From NCBI GenBank assembly GCA_036821485.1, contig DAISJM010000039.1, positions 1 through 30,372 on the forward strand: a DNA stretch of 30,372 nt, read 5' to 3'. The DNA is from DAISJM01 sp036821485. Lineage in GTDB: Bacteria; Verrucomicrobiota; Kiritimatiellia; CAIQIC01; JAGNIJ01. The position numbers and the translations under genes were made by a program. The notes under the pieces were generated by a model. It was not told where the DNA came from, made no database searches, and was given only the letters and a program-made list of their open reading frames with translations. Below, one piece after another: positions 19,201-27,400 of this stretch (the stretch's first letter is position 1; every line of letters begins with the position of its first letter).

Positions 19201-20328
19201 GTGGATGACGTGCAGTGGATTCGCGGGACGAATGCGGTGCCCAGCGACACACGGATGACGCTCTACTCCGATCTCGGCATCCCGGCAGGGACGGACGTGC
19301 AGACGTGGTGGTCGGAGTGGTGGCTGGTCTACGTATCGCCCGCGGACGGATGGGTGAGCCAGTGGCGCAACGGTGGTTTTGAGACCGTAGGTGCCGGTGT
19401 GCCGTCATGGACGACGGTGGCTCGTGGTGCCGGCGCTACGGCGTACGTGACGACGGCGGCTGCCTACCAGGGGACCTATGGTCTGCGCGTGCAGACCGGC
19501 AGTGCGTCAACCGATCGGACCGCGATGGTCTATCAAGAATTCACATCGGGCGAAGGCGATATGTTCTGGGCGGAGGCGATGATTCGCCAGCCGGCCGGCC
19601 AGGCCTGGGTGGCTGGTACGACCGCGCGTGTCGAGGTTGAGTTCCTGAATACGTGGGGACAGACGCTCACGAACTTCGTGGCGCTGACGGGGACGGTGAC
19701 GACGGCGGGGCAGACTTGGACCCGGTGCAACAACCTGACCGGTCCGAAAGACAGCAACACCACGGCACCGCGCGACACAGCCTATGCGCGCATCAAGCTG
19801 ATCATCAACAAGCCGGCAGCGGCGGGTGCGAGCGTGGTGGACTTTGACAACTCGTACTTCTGCCTCCGCAGCAGTTTCAACGGCAACTACGCGTTGGATC
19901 CGCTGACGCCGGAAGGCACCAAGTGCTTCAAGACGTTCAGCGCCGGCTGGGCGGGCTGGGGCGTGGTGAGCACGAACTCCACTGTCGATATCAGCGCGTA
20001 CACGAACGGCTACCTGAAGTTCTGGTTCAAGGCGCCGCAGGTGACGCTGAGCGACCTGATCTTCAACTGGTACTACGGCATCTGGTCGGTAGGGTACGAC
20101 GTACAATTGCAGAGCGTGTACAACGGGAAGACGAACACCGTGTCGTACTCGGGCGTCCAGGGGTTGACCACGACAAACGGATTGCAGTGGTATCAGGTCA
20201 GCATCCCGGTCAACGCGTTCACGAGCCAGGGCCTCGACGCTCAGCATGTGCGGTGCCCGTTCATGATCACCGCGGCGATGACCACGGCGTGGTATGTGGA
20301 CTACATACGATTCGACATGGCGCCGTAG
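10288..20328 (+). CDS. Giant secreted GH42-like multi-modular glycosidase with nested binding modules (3346 aa)
   Basis: The signal peptide (MRKLMMIVLVVVATLAMVLPSQA) precedes a GH42-like TIM barrel at about 24-450. It has the likely acid/base Glu196 (GNESGYLGLWSG), the typical LNARWGT segment, and the likely nucleophile Glu374 (LYSETGF). GH42 enzymes are mainly beta-galactosidases; the substrate here is unknown. A GH42 middle-domain-like Rossmann region follows (from about 467) and is interrupted by a binding module. Then come beta sandwiches, a second Rossmann-like domain (about 1440-2195) interrupted by a concanavalin-like module, a second concanavalin-like module (about 2331-2505), and three C-terminal sandwich units starting near 2690, 2837 and 2991. 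Compared with the giant at 21474, it has extra modules inserted at about 762-927, 952-1114 and 1531-1846. A fourth insertion, at about 3021-3195, shows by comparison with its own repeat units. The ATG at 10288 follows AGAAGGAAGG; an ATG at 10258 would bury the signal peptide. No cell-wall or PEP-CTERM anchor is visible. Confidence 0.88.
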   Translation: MRKLMMIVLVVVATLAMVLPSQAVLPGFIKFRDGYFYDNVSGATFVPHGIAYQTWNRPLGVWQTKAQIDYDLDEMKKMGANSIRVDFVWQHVEEDGDNQWKWDNYDYLVAAAEKRDMRIFALIGYQWPPNWFPDEWYTKHPPATDSSGIYHTNRWQSDIINYEHPEARAQYAEWFQNVCGRYKNSKAIAGWIIGNESGYLGLWSGLLDGYDPESEAAFRSWAQAKYVQLTNLNARWGTAITNFNDIKFVEQYREYGTEGAIWSDMVQWREDSIGTFTAIGAKAAKGADTNHLISYSTVGMQWGEEDWRYHAEDRGKITAACEATNAPVDFFAVNNYPWSILGHESQNGQWGISFTKFATRTAGKPAGVPVLYSETGFTSSETMWPGMDEYRQGPLVRNALWESLAAGAVGTHIFAWHDRPYITDREKGFGILTAERGIKPAFWDSQSAFSLMEQAKIAELLRGSQDPKPDIGFLWTAANDSQYNRYECEMQQISGALERRGFEPNFVNLNDLANGTYTNFKVLVLPRNMRVDTVVPNSTNKTVLQFLRENVLAKGIHILATADLPGMQDENGRTMANFTNEMALLFGIDAADVGGYEVPPRQGTFVEANMKRITVSFTNATGALTNGYRCTPKVWKYNDEIKVNSGTVWATMDSGRNKGFEDTNTFAKEWGSWSNVVIQRDWGWQYSGRNMCQLWGDSGIFQWWDIVPFGHYTHSMWLRSNSSDPLRNGSVAYLAIEWRGKDGRYLGVSESAQLATNSLGAGGGTVDAPNFVKNPGFETNGANWSYTGQLNIENGFAAYAAETGSYGAWMTNNAGEFYIYQQIPVATWAPSYGTTLVYRVRARKAGNVPGAIKLELYHPWVTVTNIDITSALTTNWQTFSLYYKPTAGADQVLELRLRNATGGSNNGQVFYDNVYCGVTNTTTTSSDAWVKYSVDDVAPSNAWSMTRLVRVIGTNLLSNPQLTGTGLAPNGWQNWNDGSHDPCTSVFAGTAGNSWTFWWDGGIYQDVTSGFAAGETIKFGGYFYTPENDRLRGGTKYGLMLLEFYNSTNGLISTVSASPTISAASTNDVWLPVDAVTTVPAGTTKIRYMVRCNDYASGDGRFMVDDVYLRNGTRGSGSVFIDNVQENPALVVKNHGTAKAAIFLFSAGDISTDGDGNGEMDVLPWQWRYDYVGTVVKDYFGVQPLLQFTGANAHLGIAEYRTCTNGSTLWQVKNYMYDRFSSNPPGGPDLTFTLQSSLFNGKTVRAFESGRIVETNSDGIISLTLKPDGQEILLAYAATTNQKEIIQIANAPSVVHPMGDKAYSVIVKYDCQNTTGLVVKVAFKEQLNNGDTLTNEIYAALTNVAVGAGQQEFFLWIPPYKQNDTDYKSTPDGGKYEFAAWLEKAGGVHAADAVPVPTALEWGVRPTSATPTNMTLGSSYALPIEWEDLYEPLSWQLTPGARNDQFPSRVGVFRSSKTEAQYAGQFTRANAVCDWLESMGYVAGNPLDLSFDNIVVSNGTLFTDNFEDGNYTGWTRDAGCANWAVQTLGASQGQAIRYDRYTTYSLDTTTKRLSYKITADAGKTIDRVYLYACRLGTCPTYSLSLYKDLDGVPTGSALFTQTFTAPTTTYTWVNVDVPNTAWSAGSTYHLVMGYVSGTANASNCFRAQFVGMNTTGRRVLYSTTSGTTWTTNYVYEPSFRVQYTDGSSFAQPYISYSAAGVLNNARYGQQFRLTEAAYVTNASIVLYKQTNVNGDVSLQIRRWSDKVVLATSTVSRTSILTTNNWVNFQFSSPVLLGAATQYFLEVVNRGTTGYFYTVRENSAGGYGAYTWDQTSNATVYSSNTGVTWSAQTDYDIGYVLSGYTKNQALRTWRIGNSDNIMKYTTTYTNVTLSADVRYNKQDSYFDDIELYVHYKDRANYYRVAIENYYAFWRLKYVVVQNTNIISQGWLFDFAKTNRPVENTWYNLKVVVQGSTNQVYFNNMLAGTFWATNVPSGKVAVGTRALQLGNWEPQKGYYFIDDDEWSFWAPEGQAQVSGHPLNLDYGYLRLFFNTLVLPSTYVMSDIEVSNVITWVKGGLNSIIATDGGIAMKNETGAYDLGRIESILGVGTALQTFGSVSGIQVQPDDHYVTLDYAPGAILPATGTANAYQSTTVGTDLGLLYNATSSAPAMVANVLWDNPLVPVKVFTFNHAVDTQGQLTGQMKTIAQRAFEWARGNAFKCKVELKYTGSVTNPYDDYAVWSSNFWILTSSGSNSVNFTLPTDGILTGSNLVWSYTIYPWDSTNYWIQNQGFYSSELDGKSAKIAGRGIQMSGAPEAIFAGRNWETWTAFNTEGTQTVMTIGIKDTGVLTFEDNFNDGNYTGWTVDANTNITWSVVAGSLRGAVASTGGYANIHVDSVAIDSTNLTFEYYVRFMNGADDGGVYYRGYRLYVNPRQCGWGDLNPIYYTNTGISTGWNHVVVQVRDGAPRMRSDLFVNGKTVFLDEPIEVPSLMTNGIGFVSPDYPGYVEWDNVRIADEHYEFVTTNVTGQGGPMSMMIAVPDYDPARWEHAGTSLGAGYEWYSYLSGQGVHSYRPTAVYFAPRFIVEDTNFPTLMNPGTTVNIPVEWEHLPSVPMKLQIQLKDGWAGKTWLTNTFDVATVSGSAYFQVAIPENMPPGGGYCWFAMIYPPAAADPMLERLGSDDTFRYGRDGMPVEPETLVSITPVVGPDYRVYRDAGIPMATDIATWQGGAATFNGQHVTNNAPEGTQTFLVDAASWAGWGVISTSAVNMAEYQNGFVTFWLRSTLVIKMDIEDWNGIKATKYIPSTSNLWKQIYVPVSEISLAGVSLTQIKGLIEVTAEAATRFEVDDVRWTKGIYGVYNDGGFVTNTTLITQGGGVSYFDANFLTGAPPEGVKCFMATGSSWLGWSTRQTSGTLDMTRYSNGYLSAWIRSGSALTLKIEGPAGTTRSVTTPSTTGMWKRVIVPMSSFAGVNFSQIYSTFAVTSAVAGTFFVDDVQWIRGTNAVPSDTRMTLYSDLGIPAGTDVQTWWSEWWLVYVSPADGWVSQWRNGGFETVGAGVPSWTTVARGAGATAYVTTAAAYQGTYGLRVQTGSASTDRTAMVYQEFTSGEGDMFWAEAMIRQPAGQAWVAGTTARVEVEFLNTWGQTLTNFVALTGTVTTAGQTWTRCNNLTGPKDSNTTAPRDTAYARIKLIINKPAAAGASVVDFDNSYFCLRSSFNGNYALDPLTPEGTKCFKTFSAGWAGWGVVSTNSTVDISAYTNGYLKFWFKAPQVTLSDLIFNWYYGIWSVGYDVQLQSVYNGKTNTVSYSGVQGLTTTNGLQWYQVSIPVNAFTSQGLDAQHVRCPFMITAAMTTAWYVDYIRFDMAP

Positions 20329-20354
20329 TGAGATAAAAGGGTCTGAAGATAGAA

Positions 20355-20394
20355 GCGCTGGGCCGGTTCGAACGAACCGGCCCAGCGTGTTTTC
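20355..20394 (+). terminator. Rho-independent terminator of the first giant gene
   Basis: A perfect 14-bp stem (20356-20369 with 20374-20387) around a GAAC loop is followed by TGTTTTC. It lies 27 bp after the stop codon. This is the strongest terminator in the window and implies that the following gene has its own promoter. Confidence 0.92.
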
Positions 20395-20499
20395 AGGGGC
20401 ATAGACGGGGCGTTACTGGAGTGGTATGGACTGCAAGCGGGGGGCAGCCCTGTAATCTGAGAATACGTAACCACATAGGGAGAATGAGTTATGTATATA

Positions 20500-20514
20500 T
20501 TGCACGCGGTGCAA
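20500..20514. promoter_or_regulatory. Candidate operator palindrome upstream of the -35 box
   Basis: TTGCAC (20500-20505) and GTGCAA (20509-20514) form a perfect 6-bp inverted repeat around GCG. It sits seven bases before the -35 box, a typical place for an activator or repressor site. The cognate regulator is unknown. Confidence 0.5.
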
Positions 20515-20521
20515 ATCTGAG

Positions 20522-20549
20522 TTGACTCGTAGTAGTCCGCCTATATACT
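20522..20549 (+). promoter_or_regulatory. Sigma-70-type promoter of the small binding-protein gene
   Basis: TTGACT (20522-20527) and TATACT (20544-20549), spaced by 16 bp, each match consensus at five of six bases. The predicted start of transcription, near 20556, falls inside the palindrome at 20547-20563. The leader is about 40 bases and carries the Shine-Dalgarno AGGAGG at 20588-20593. Confidence 0.72.
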
Positions 20550-20563
20550 AGGATGCACCTAGT
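20547..20563. promoter_or_regulatory. Candidate operator palindrome over the -10 box and start site
   Basis: ACTAGG (20547-20552) and CCTAGT (20558-20563) form a perfect 6-bp inverted repeat around ATGCA. It overlaps the end of the -10 box and the expected +1, the position at which a bound repressor would block RNA polymerase. Confidence 0.5.
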
Positions 20564-20598
20564 ACCACTAAGACGTCCTGATGTTGTAGGAGGCCGAA

Positions 20599-21231
20599 AT
20601 GAGTTCGAGACGATCGACGATGCTGATGGTGGACCTGATCATCTTGGCATTGCTGGTGTGTGCGACGATGGTTTTTGCGGGCGACGTTCTGCAGAACGGG
20701 TCCTTTGAGAATCCCGAAACGGACCTCGACAATCCCTTCGGCGACCTGGCGGCTGGCTGGGGACGTTGGGGCAACTGGGTCAACCGCGAAACCGGTTGGA
20801 AGCCGACGAAGAAGGGCGACTGCATGATGTCGTACCATCACTGGCAGATTGAGGAAGACAGCACGTCGGGTTTCTACCAGGACATCAGCGATGTTGCGGA
20901 TGGCATGCCGGTCACCTTCTCGATCTACGTCTCCAAGGACAAGGACACCAACGCCGAATTTGTTGAACTGCGCATTGAGAAGTTGAACGGCGATGGTCCG
21001 ATTGCATCGCAGATCTACACCATCGATCAGATCAAGAACGGATGGGAGAAGATATCCGTGAGCGGTGTTTCTTCCGGTGAAGGGCTGCGGGTGGTGGTGA
21101 TGGTGAAGCCTTTGACATCGGGCGCGAGAAAAGGCGCCCTCAAATTCGACGAGGCGGAAGTGACTGTGGGTAAGGGGGCCGACGAGGCCGGGGTGGTGAC
21201 GCGGGCGATGAGGGGTCGTCCGCGTATCTAG
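20599..21231 (+). CDS. Small secreted carbohydrate-binding-like protein
   Basis: This 210-residue protein has a signal peptide ending near VCATMVFA (residue 27). A single beta-sandwich-like domain follows, opening with VLQNGSFENPE and containing AGWGRWGNWVN, DSTSGFYQDISD, VTFSIYVSKDKDTN, FVELRIEKLNGDG and LKFDEAEVTVG. This pattern resembles the CBM4/9-like jelly rolls and the NKGFE... modules inside the two giant proteins beside it. No catalytic residues can be recognised. It has its own promoter and a strong AGGAGG ribosome binding site five bases before the ATG. A paralogue's C-terminal part lies on the opposite strand at the right edge, on the other side of the second giant gene. A role in binding a polysaccharide at or outside the cell surface is inference. 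Confidence 0.8.
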   Translation: MSSRRSTMLMVDLIILALLVCATMVFAGDVLQNGSFENPETDLDNPFGDLAAGWGRWGNWVNRETGWKPTKKGDCMMSYHHWQIEEDSTSGFYQDISDVADGMPVTFSIYVSKDKDTNAEFVELRIEKLNGDGPIASQIYTIDQIKNGWEKISVSGVSSGEGLRVVVMVKPLTSGARKGALKFDEAEVTVGKGADEAGVVTRAMRGRPRI

Positions 21232-21324
21232 AGTCGTTGAACCTGTTTTCCGTTGCGGGTTGAACATGCTGTACAGTCGTCCTGGCGGTAATCAACTTCG
21301 ACCGACGAGAGATAATCCTCCGAG

Positions 21325-21356
21325 GCGCGCAGCCTATGCGCGCGTCATTCTTCCTT
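21325..21356 (+). terminator. Weak terminator- or leader-like hairpin
   Basis: GCGCGC (21325-21330) and GCGCGC (21338-21343) can pair around AGCCTAT, followed by the pyrimidine-rich GTCATTCTTCC. It may end the small gene's transcript. It also lies 130 bp before the second giant gene, much as the stem at 10192-10211 lies before the first, so an attenuator role is possible. The rest of the 242-bp gap shows no clear promoter. Confidence 0.35.
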
Positions 21357-21473
21357 TCTACCTGGCTGAATCGGCGGCGCGTCTGCGCGGCGGCCGGGAT
21401 GTGTCACGTTCTGATGGGCTGTGTGTTGTCGATGGGAGTGTACGGGTGAAGCCGAATCAAGGGGGAGTCTGGT

Positions 21474-24400
21474 ATGCGTAATACAATGCGCGTGGTGCTG
21501 TGCGTGCTGGCGGTGCTGGTGCTGGTGGTTTCCGTGGAGGCGGCGCTTCCGGGATTCATCAAGTTGAAGAACGGGTATTTCTATGACTCTGTGACCGGCA
21601 AGCCATGGGTGCCGCGGGGCATAGCGTACCAGACATGGAACCGTCCTCTGGGCGTGTGGCAGACACCGGATCAACTCCGGTATGATTTGGATGAGATGGT
21701 CAAGATGGGCGCGAACAGCATTCGCGTGGATTTCGTCTGGCAGCACATCGAGGAGCAGGGCGACAACATCTGGAGTTGGGCCAACTACGACTTGCTTGTC
21801 CAGGAATGCGAGAAACGCGACATCCGAATCTTCGCGCTGGTGGGTTACCAGTGGCCGCCGAACTGGTTTCCGGATGCCTGGTACACGATGCACCCGCCCG
21901 AGACCGATGCGGAAGGCATCCTGCACACCAACCGCTGGCAGTCCGACATCATCGGCTACGAAACTCCCGCGGCGCGCGCGCAATATGCCGAGTTCTTCAC
22001 GGCGGTGTGCAGCCGCTATGCGACCAACAAGGCCATTGCCGGGTGGGTCCTGGGCAATGAGTACGGCTACCTGGGTCTGTGGAGCGGGCTGTTGGACGGC
22101 TATGATCCCAACTGCGAACAGGCGTTCCGTACCTGGTGCCAAGGCAAGTACACCACCATAGCAAACGCCAACGCGACCTGGGGCACCAGCTATACCAACT
22201 TCAACCAGCTCACGTTTCCCGAGCAGTATCGGGCCTATGGCGTGGAAGGGGCGATTTGGGCGGATGCCGTGCAGTGGAGGGAAGACTCCATCGCGGGCTA
22301 CACTGCGGCTGGCGCCCGGGCGGCGAAGATGGCCGACACGAACCACCTGATGTCGTATTCCACGGTGGGCATGCAGTGGGGCGAAGAAGACTGGCGGTAT
22401 CACGCCGAGGATCGCGGCAAAATTACGGCGGCCTGCGCGGCCACCAACGCGCCGCTCGATTTCTTCTCCGTGAACAACTATCCGTGGTCGATTCTCGGGC
22501 ATGAGTCGCAGAATGGCCAGTGGGGCGTCTCCTTCACCAAGAAGGTCGCCAAGATTCCCGTGGTGTATTCGGAGACGGGTTTCACCAGTTCCGAAACGAT
22601 GTGGCCGGGGATGGACGAATACCGGCAGGGCCCGCTGATCCGGAATGCGCTGTGGGAATCGCTGGAAGTTGGCGCGATCGGCACGCACATATTCTCGTGG
22701 ATGGACCGGCCGTGGATCACGGACAGGGAGAAGGGTTTTGGTATTGTCTACGCGGATCGCTCCATCAAGCCGGCCTACTGGGTGTGCCGCGATGCGTACA
22801 ATCTGATGGGACAGGCGGAAATTGACGACCTGTTGGCGGCCTCGCAGGATCCGAAGCCGGACATAGCGTTCCTGTGGACGGCGGCGAACGATTCGCAGTA
22901 CAACCGCTACGAGTGCGAAATGCAGCAGGTGGCCGGCGCCTTGGAGCGACTCGGCTACGAGCCGAATTTCATCGATCTTAACGAACTGGGCGCCGGCGTC
23001 TTCACCAACTATCGCGTAGTCATTCTCCCGCGCAACATGCGCGTGGAGGACGTGGTTCCGAACTCGACGAACAAGACGGTGCTGGATTTCCTGCGGACGG
23101 TGGTGATTCCCAAGGGCGTACACGTGCTGGCGATGGCGGACCTGCCCGGCCTGCAGAATTTCAATGGCAAGCAGCGCGCGGCCTTCACGGGCGAAGTCAG
23201 CAATCTCTTCGGCGTGGACGCGTCGGATATAGGTGGCTTTGAGGCTCCGATGCGCCGCCGCGAGTACGTGTCGTGGTACTGGGCGCCGATCCAGGTCAAT
23301 TTCACAACCGGCGCGGTGGGCAGTGTGGCGGGTGGCTACGCCTATCGTCCCGAGGTTTGGAAGTACAGCGATGAGATCAAGGTGACCAATGGCGGCGTGA
23401 TGTGGGCGCAGATGGACACGCTGCGCAACAAGGGCTTTGAAGAGAGCAGCACGGTGGTGACGAAGTGGGATGGGACATGGGGCAACGTCCAGGTGAGAAG
23501 CGGCTGGGGCTGGCAGTATGACGGTCTGAACATGGTCCAGATGTGGGGCGACTCGGGGATGTGGGAGGATGTCCCGGTGGTTCCGTTCGGTCGCTATACG
23601 CACAGTGCCTATCTGCGCAGCAACAGCGATGATCCATTGAGTGCGGGCGCGTATGCCGTCGTCCAGTTGGAGTGGCGTGACGAGAAGGGGAATGTCCTCG
23701 GGACGAACGAGAGCGTGCGGCTCACGGGCGCGACGCCGGGCAACACGTGGGTTCAATACAAGGTGGACGCCATTGCGCCATCCAATGCATGGACGGGCCG
23801 TCGCCTGATCCGCTGCGGCCTCAACGCGACCAATGGCGGGACGGGCTCGGTGTACGTAGACAACAAGCAGTGGGCGCCTGCGGTGGTCGTGAAGAATCAT
23901 GGGGCGGGCAAGTCGGCCATCTTCCTTTACTCGGTCGGCGACAACAAGCCCGATGGGGACGGGGACGGCCAGCCGGATGTGCTCCCGTGGAAATACCGGT
24001 ATGACATCATCGGTGCTGTGGTCCGCGACTATTTCGGTGTTCAGCCGAAGCTGAGTTGCAGCGGGACCAACGCCTTCCTCTGCCTGCCGGAATACAGGAC
24101 GACGTCGAACAACAACGTCCTGATCCAGATGAAGAACTATGCGTACAACACGAGTCAGCCCAACGGCGGGGCGGATCTCAATTTCACACTCAACAGCAGC
24201 CTGCTGACCGGCAAGACGGTCCGCGCCCTCGAGCAGGGCAAGATCCTCGAGCAGAACAGCGACGGAGTCGTGACCGTGAGTCTCGCGCCCGACGGCTCCG
24301 AGATGCTCTACGCCTACACGCCGGTGAACACGACCAACCAGGTGGTGCAGATCTCCGATGCGCCGTCCGTGGTGCATCCGTTCGGCGATAAAGTCTACAC

Positions 24401-27400
24401 GCTGAAGGTGAAGTATGATTGCCTCGGGCGCACGGACCTGCGTGTTCGCCTGGCGTTTCAGGAGAACGGTGACAATGGCGACGGTGTGTCGAACGAAATC
24501 TACCAGGTGCTGACCAACAAGGTGTCGGGCAGCGGCGAGCAGTGGTTCTTCATGTGGATCCCCGATGCGAACCGGGCCGATACGGATTACAAATCGACCC
24601 CGGACGGCGGCAAGTACCAGTTCAATGCCTGGCTCGAGACGACGACAGGTGTGAGCGTGGTGAAGTCCGTGCCGGCGCCCACGATCCTCGAATGGGGCGT
24701 GCGGCCCACGAATGCCTTGGCTTCGACCTTGTCGAAGGGCCAAACCGTCACCATGAACCTGGAATGGGAAGACTTGTACGAGTCGTTGTGGTGGAGAAAC
24801 ACTCCTCAGAGCCGCAACGACGCATATCCCGGCCGCGTTGCGGTTTATCGGTCAACGAAGACCGAGGCCCAGTTCCCGGGTCATCTCGCGAAAGTGAACG
24901 AGGTGTGCGATTGGCTGAACAGTCTCGGCTACAGCCAGGCCAATCCGCTCGACATCGGGTTCGACAACGTCATCGTAACGGGCCTGTTCTCAAACGACTT
25001 CAACACGGGAAGCGTGAGCGCATGGACGCGCGCGGCGGGCGCGATGAATTGGGGCGCGGGCACCACGACGAGCGGTTATCTGCGCGTATCGCGTATCGGC
25101 AACGACGACAACATCCTGAGCGCGGGGCTGTCGACGTGGGGCGCCGTCACTGTGTCGGCCGATGTACGCTACAACAAGCAGGATCCGTACTTCAGTGACA
25201 TCGAATTGTTCCCGAAATACGTCGATCGCAACAACTACTTCAAGGTCGGCATTCGGAACTACTACGGGTTCTGGCGGATCAAGTATCTTGTGCGCGTCAA
25301 CGGAGTGATTCACCAGCAGGGCTGGCTGAAGGAGTTCCCGAAGACCAACAGGCCGGTTGAGAACGTCTGGTACAACCTGAAGGTGGCCCAGTCGGGATCG
25401 ACCAACAACGTGTACTTCAATAACAGCCTCGTTGGCGTGTTCTATGCGACCAACTTCCCGACCGGCAAGATTGCGCTCGGAACCCGCGCCGCGCAACTGG
25501 GCATTTGGGAGCCGCAGAAGGGCTATTTCTTCATCGACGACGATGAGAACGGGTTCTCGGCCGATTTGAACACCAACGGCCTCCCGCTCAATCTGGATTG
25601 GGGCTATCTCCAGCAGTTCTTCCCGACGCTTATTCTTCCGGGCACGTACGTGATGAACGATCAGGAAGCGCTGAACCTGAACACGTGGATGACCAACGGC
25701 GTTCATGGCGTATTGGCGACCGACGGCAGCGTTGCGATGCGCAATGAGACGGGCGCGGCGGACCTGGGTCGTGTGGAATCCCTGTTTGGCGTGTCACCGG
25801 CCATCGGGTCCATCAGCGGTATTACGCAGGTTGTGATAGGGACGAACGATCACTACGTGACGCTGGATTACGTGGGCGGGGCCTCCGTCAGCGCCTCGGG
25901 CACGGGTCGGCCCTACACCACGCTGACGCGCGGGCGCGCCCTTGCGACGGTTCACAATGGAAGCAGCGCCATGGGTCTGATTGCGAACATCGTGACAAAC
26001 AATCCGGATGCACCGGGCAAGGCCTTGGTGTTCAACTTCGCCGCCGATACATCCGGACAACTCACGAATGGGCTGAGGAAGCTCGGCCAGCGCGCGTTCG
26101 AGTGGCTGCGCAACGACGCCAACAAGGTTCGCGTCGAGTTGAAATATGTCAGCCCGCTCGGAAATCCGTCCCTGGATCTGCTGGTCTACTCGACTAACGT
26201 GTGGGTTCTCTCCGGTTCAGGCATGACGAATCTCCTGGTTGGCCTGCCGACGGATGGACTCATGACGGGCGACGGCAAGTTCTATTGGTCCATCTATACG
26301 TATCCCTGGGATGCGACGAATAGCTGGCTCGGGCACAACGGCTTCTACTCGTCGGGCAACGACACGGCGCCGCTGATTTCCATCCCGGGCAAGGGCCTCC
26401 AAATCCTGGGCGTCACGGATAAGGCCTTTGCCGGCCGCGATTGGGACATGTGGGCGGTGTACAACACGCGTACCACAGCGGTGACCCTCGCCTATGGAAT
26501 CAAGGACAAGGGAACCCTGCAGGACGAGGATAACTTCAACGACGGCGACTACGCGGGATGGAATCTGGTGGCGTCTCCGAGCGTCCAGTGGAGTGTTGTG
26601 TCCAGCGCTCTGCAGGCACGGGTTTCGTCCACCCCGTACGGCTACGCGTACATCTACCGTAACGGTTTGAATGCCACGGGTCAGAATGTGACGGTCGAAT
26701 ACGACACGCTCTTCACCGGTGGTGCGTACGATGGCGGCGTGATCTACCGCGGGCGCGTGCTTTACGTGAACCCCAATGCGTGTGGTTGGGCCGACAACGC
26801 TCCGAACTATTATGCCACCAACCGGCCTGCGACGGGCGTGTGGAACCACGTCGTCATGCATATTCGCGACGGGGCTCCGTACCTGCTCAGCGATTTGTTT
26901 GTGAATGGGCGCGTGGTCTTCCTGAGCGAGCCGATCGAGACGACAAGCTGGACCACGAACACAATCGGGTTCCTGAGTCCGTACTCCAATGTGAACGCCG
27001 TGGTGCAGTGGGACAACGTGCGCATCGCGGATGAGCAGTACTCGATCGTATTCACCAATGTGATGGGCGAGTATGTGCCCACCAGCGCGACGAATCCGAC
27101 CTTCTGGCCGAGCGTGCCGGATTACGATCCTGACATGTTGGAGCACGACGGGACAGCTGGCGGTGCCCGGTATGAGTGGTACCTGTATGCCCGGGGAGAG
27201 GGCCTCCACAGCTACATGGACGGTACCGTCTACTTCTCGCCGCGGCTCATGGTGGAAGTGGCGAGTTTCCCGACCAATCTGGCGATTGGGGCCAACGTTG
27301 CCGTACCGGTTCAGTGGGAGAGCCTCAGCGTTACCCAGGTTCCCGCGCGGCTGCGCGTGCGGCTGTTCGATGCGTACTCCGGTGTCATCTACCTGGAGAA

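Noticed and set aside
21345..24743. 1132-codon open frame on the minus strand
   Set aside because: Same reason: it mirrors the conserved GH42-like region of the second giant and has the same shadow composition. The recurrence of the shadow at both paralogues reflects shared sequence, not a gene.
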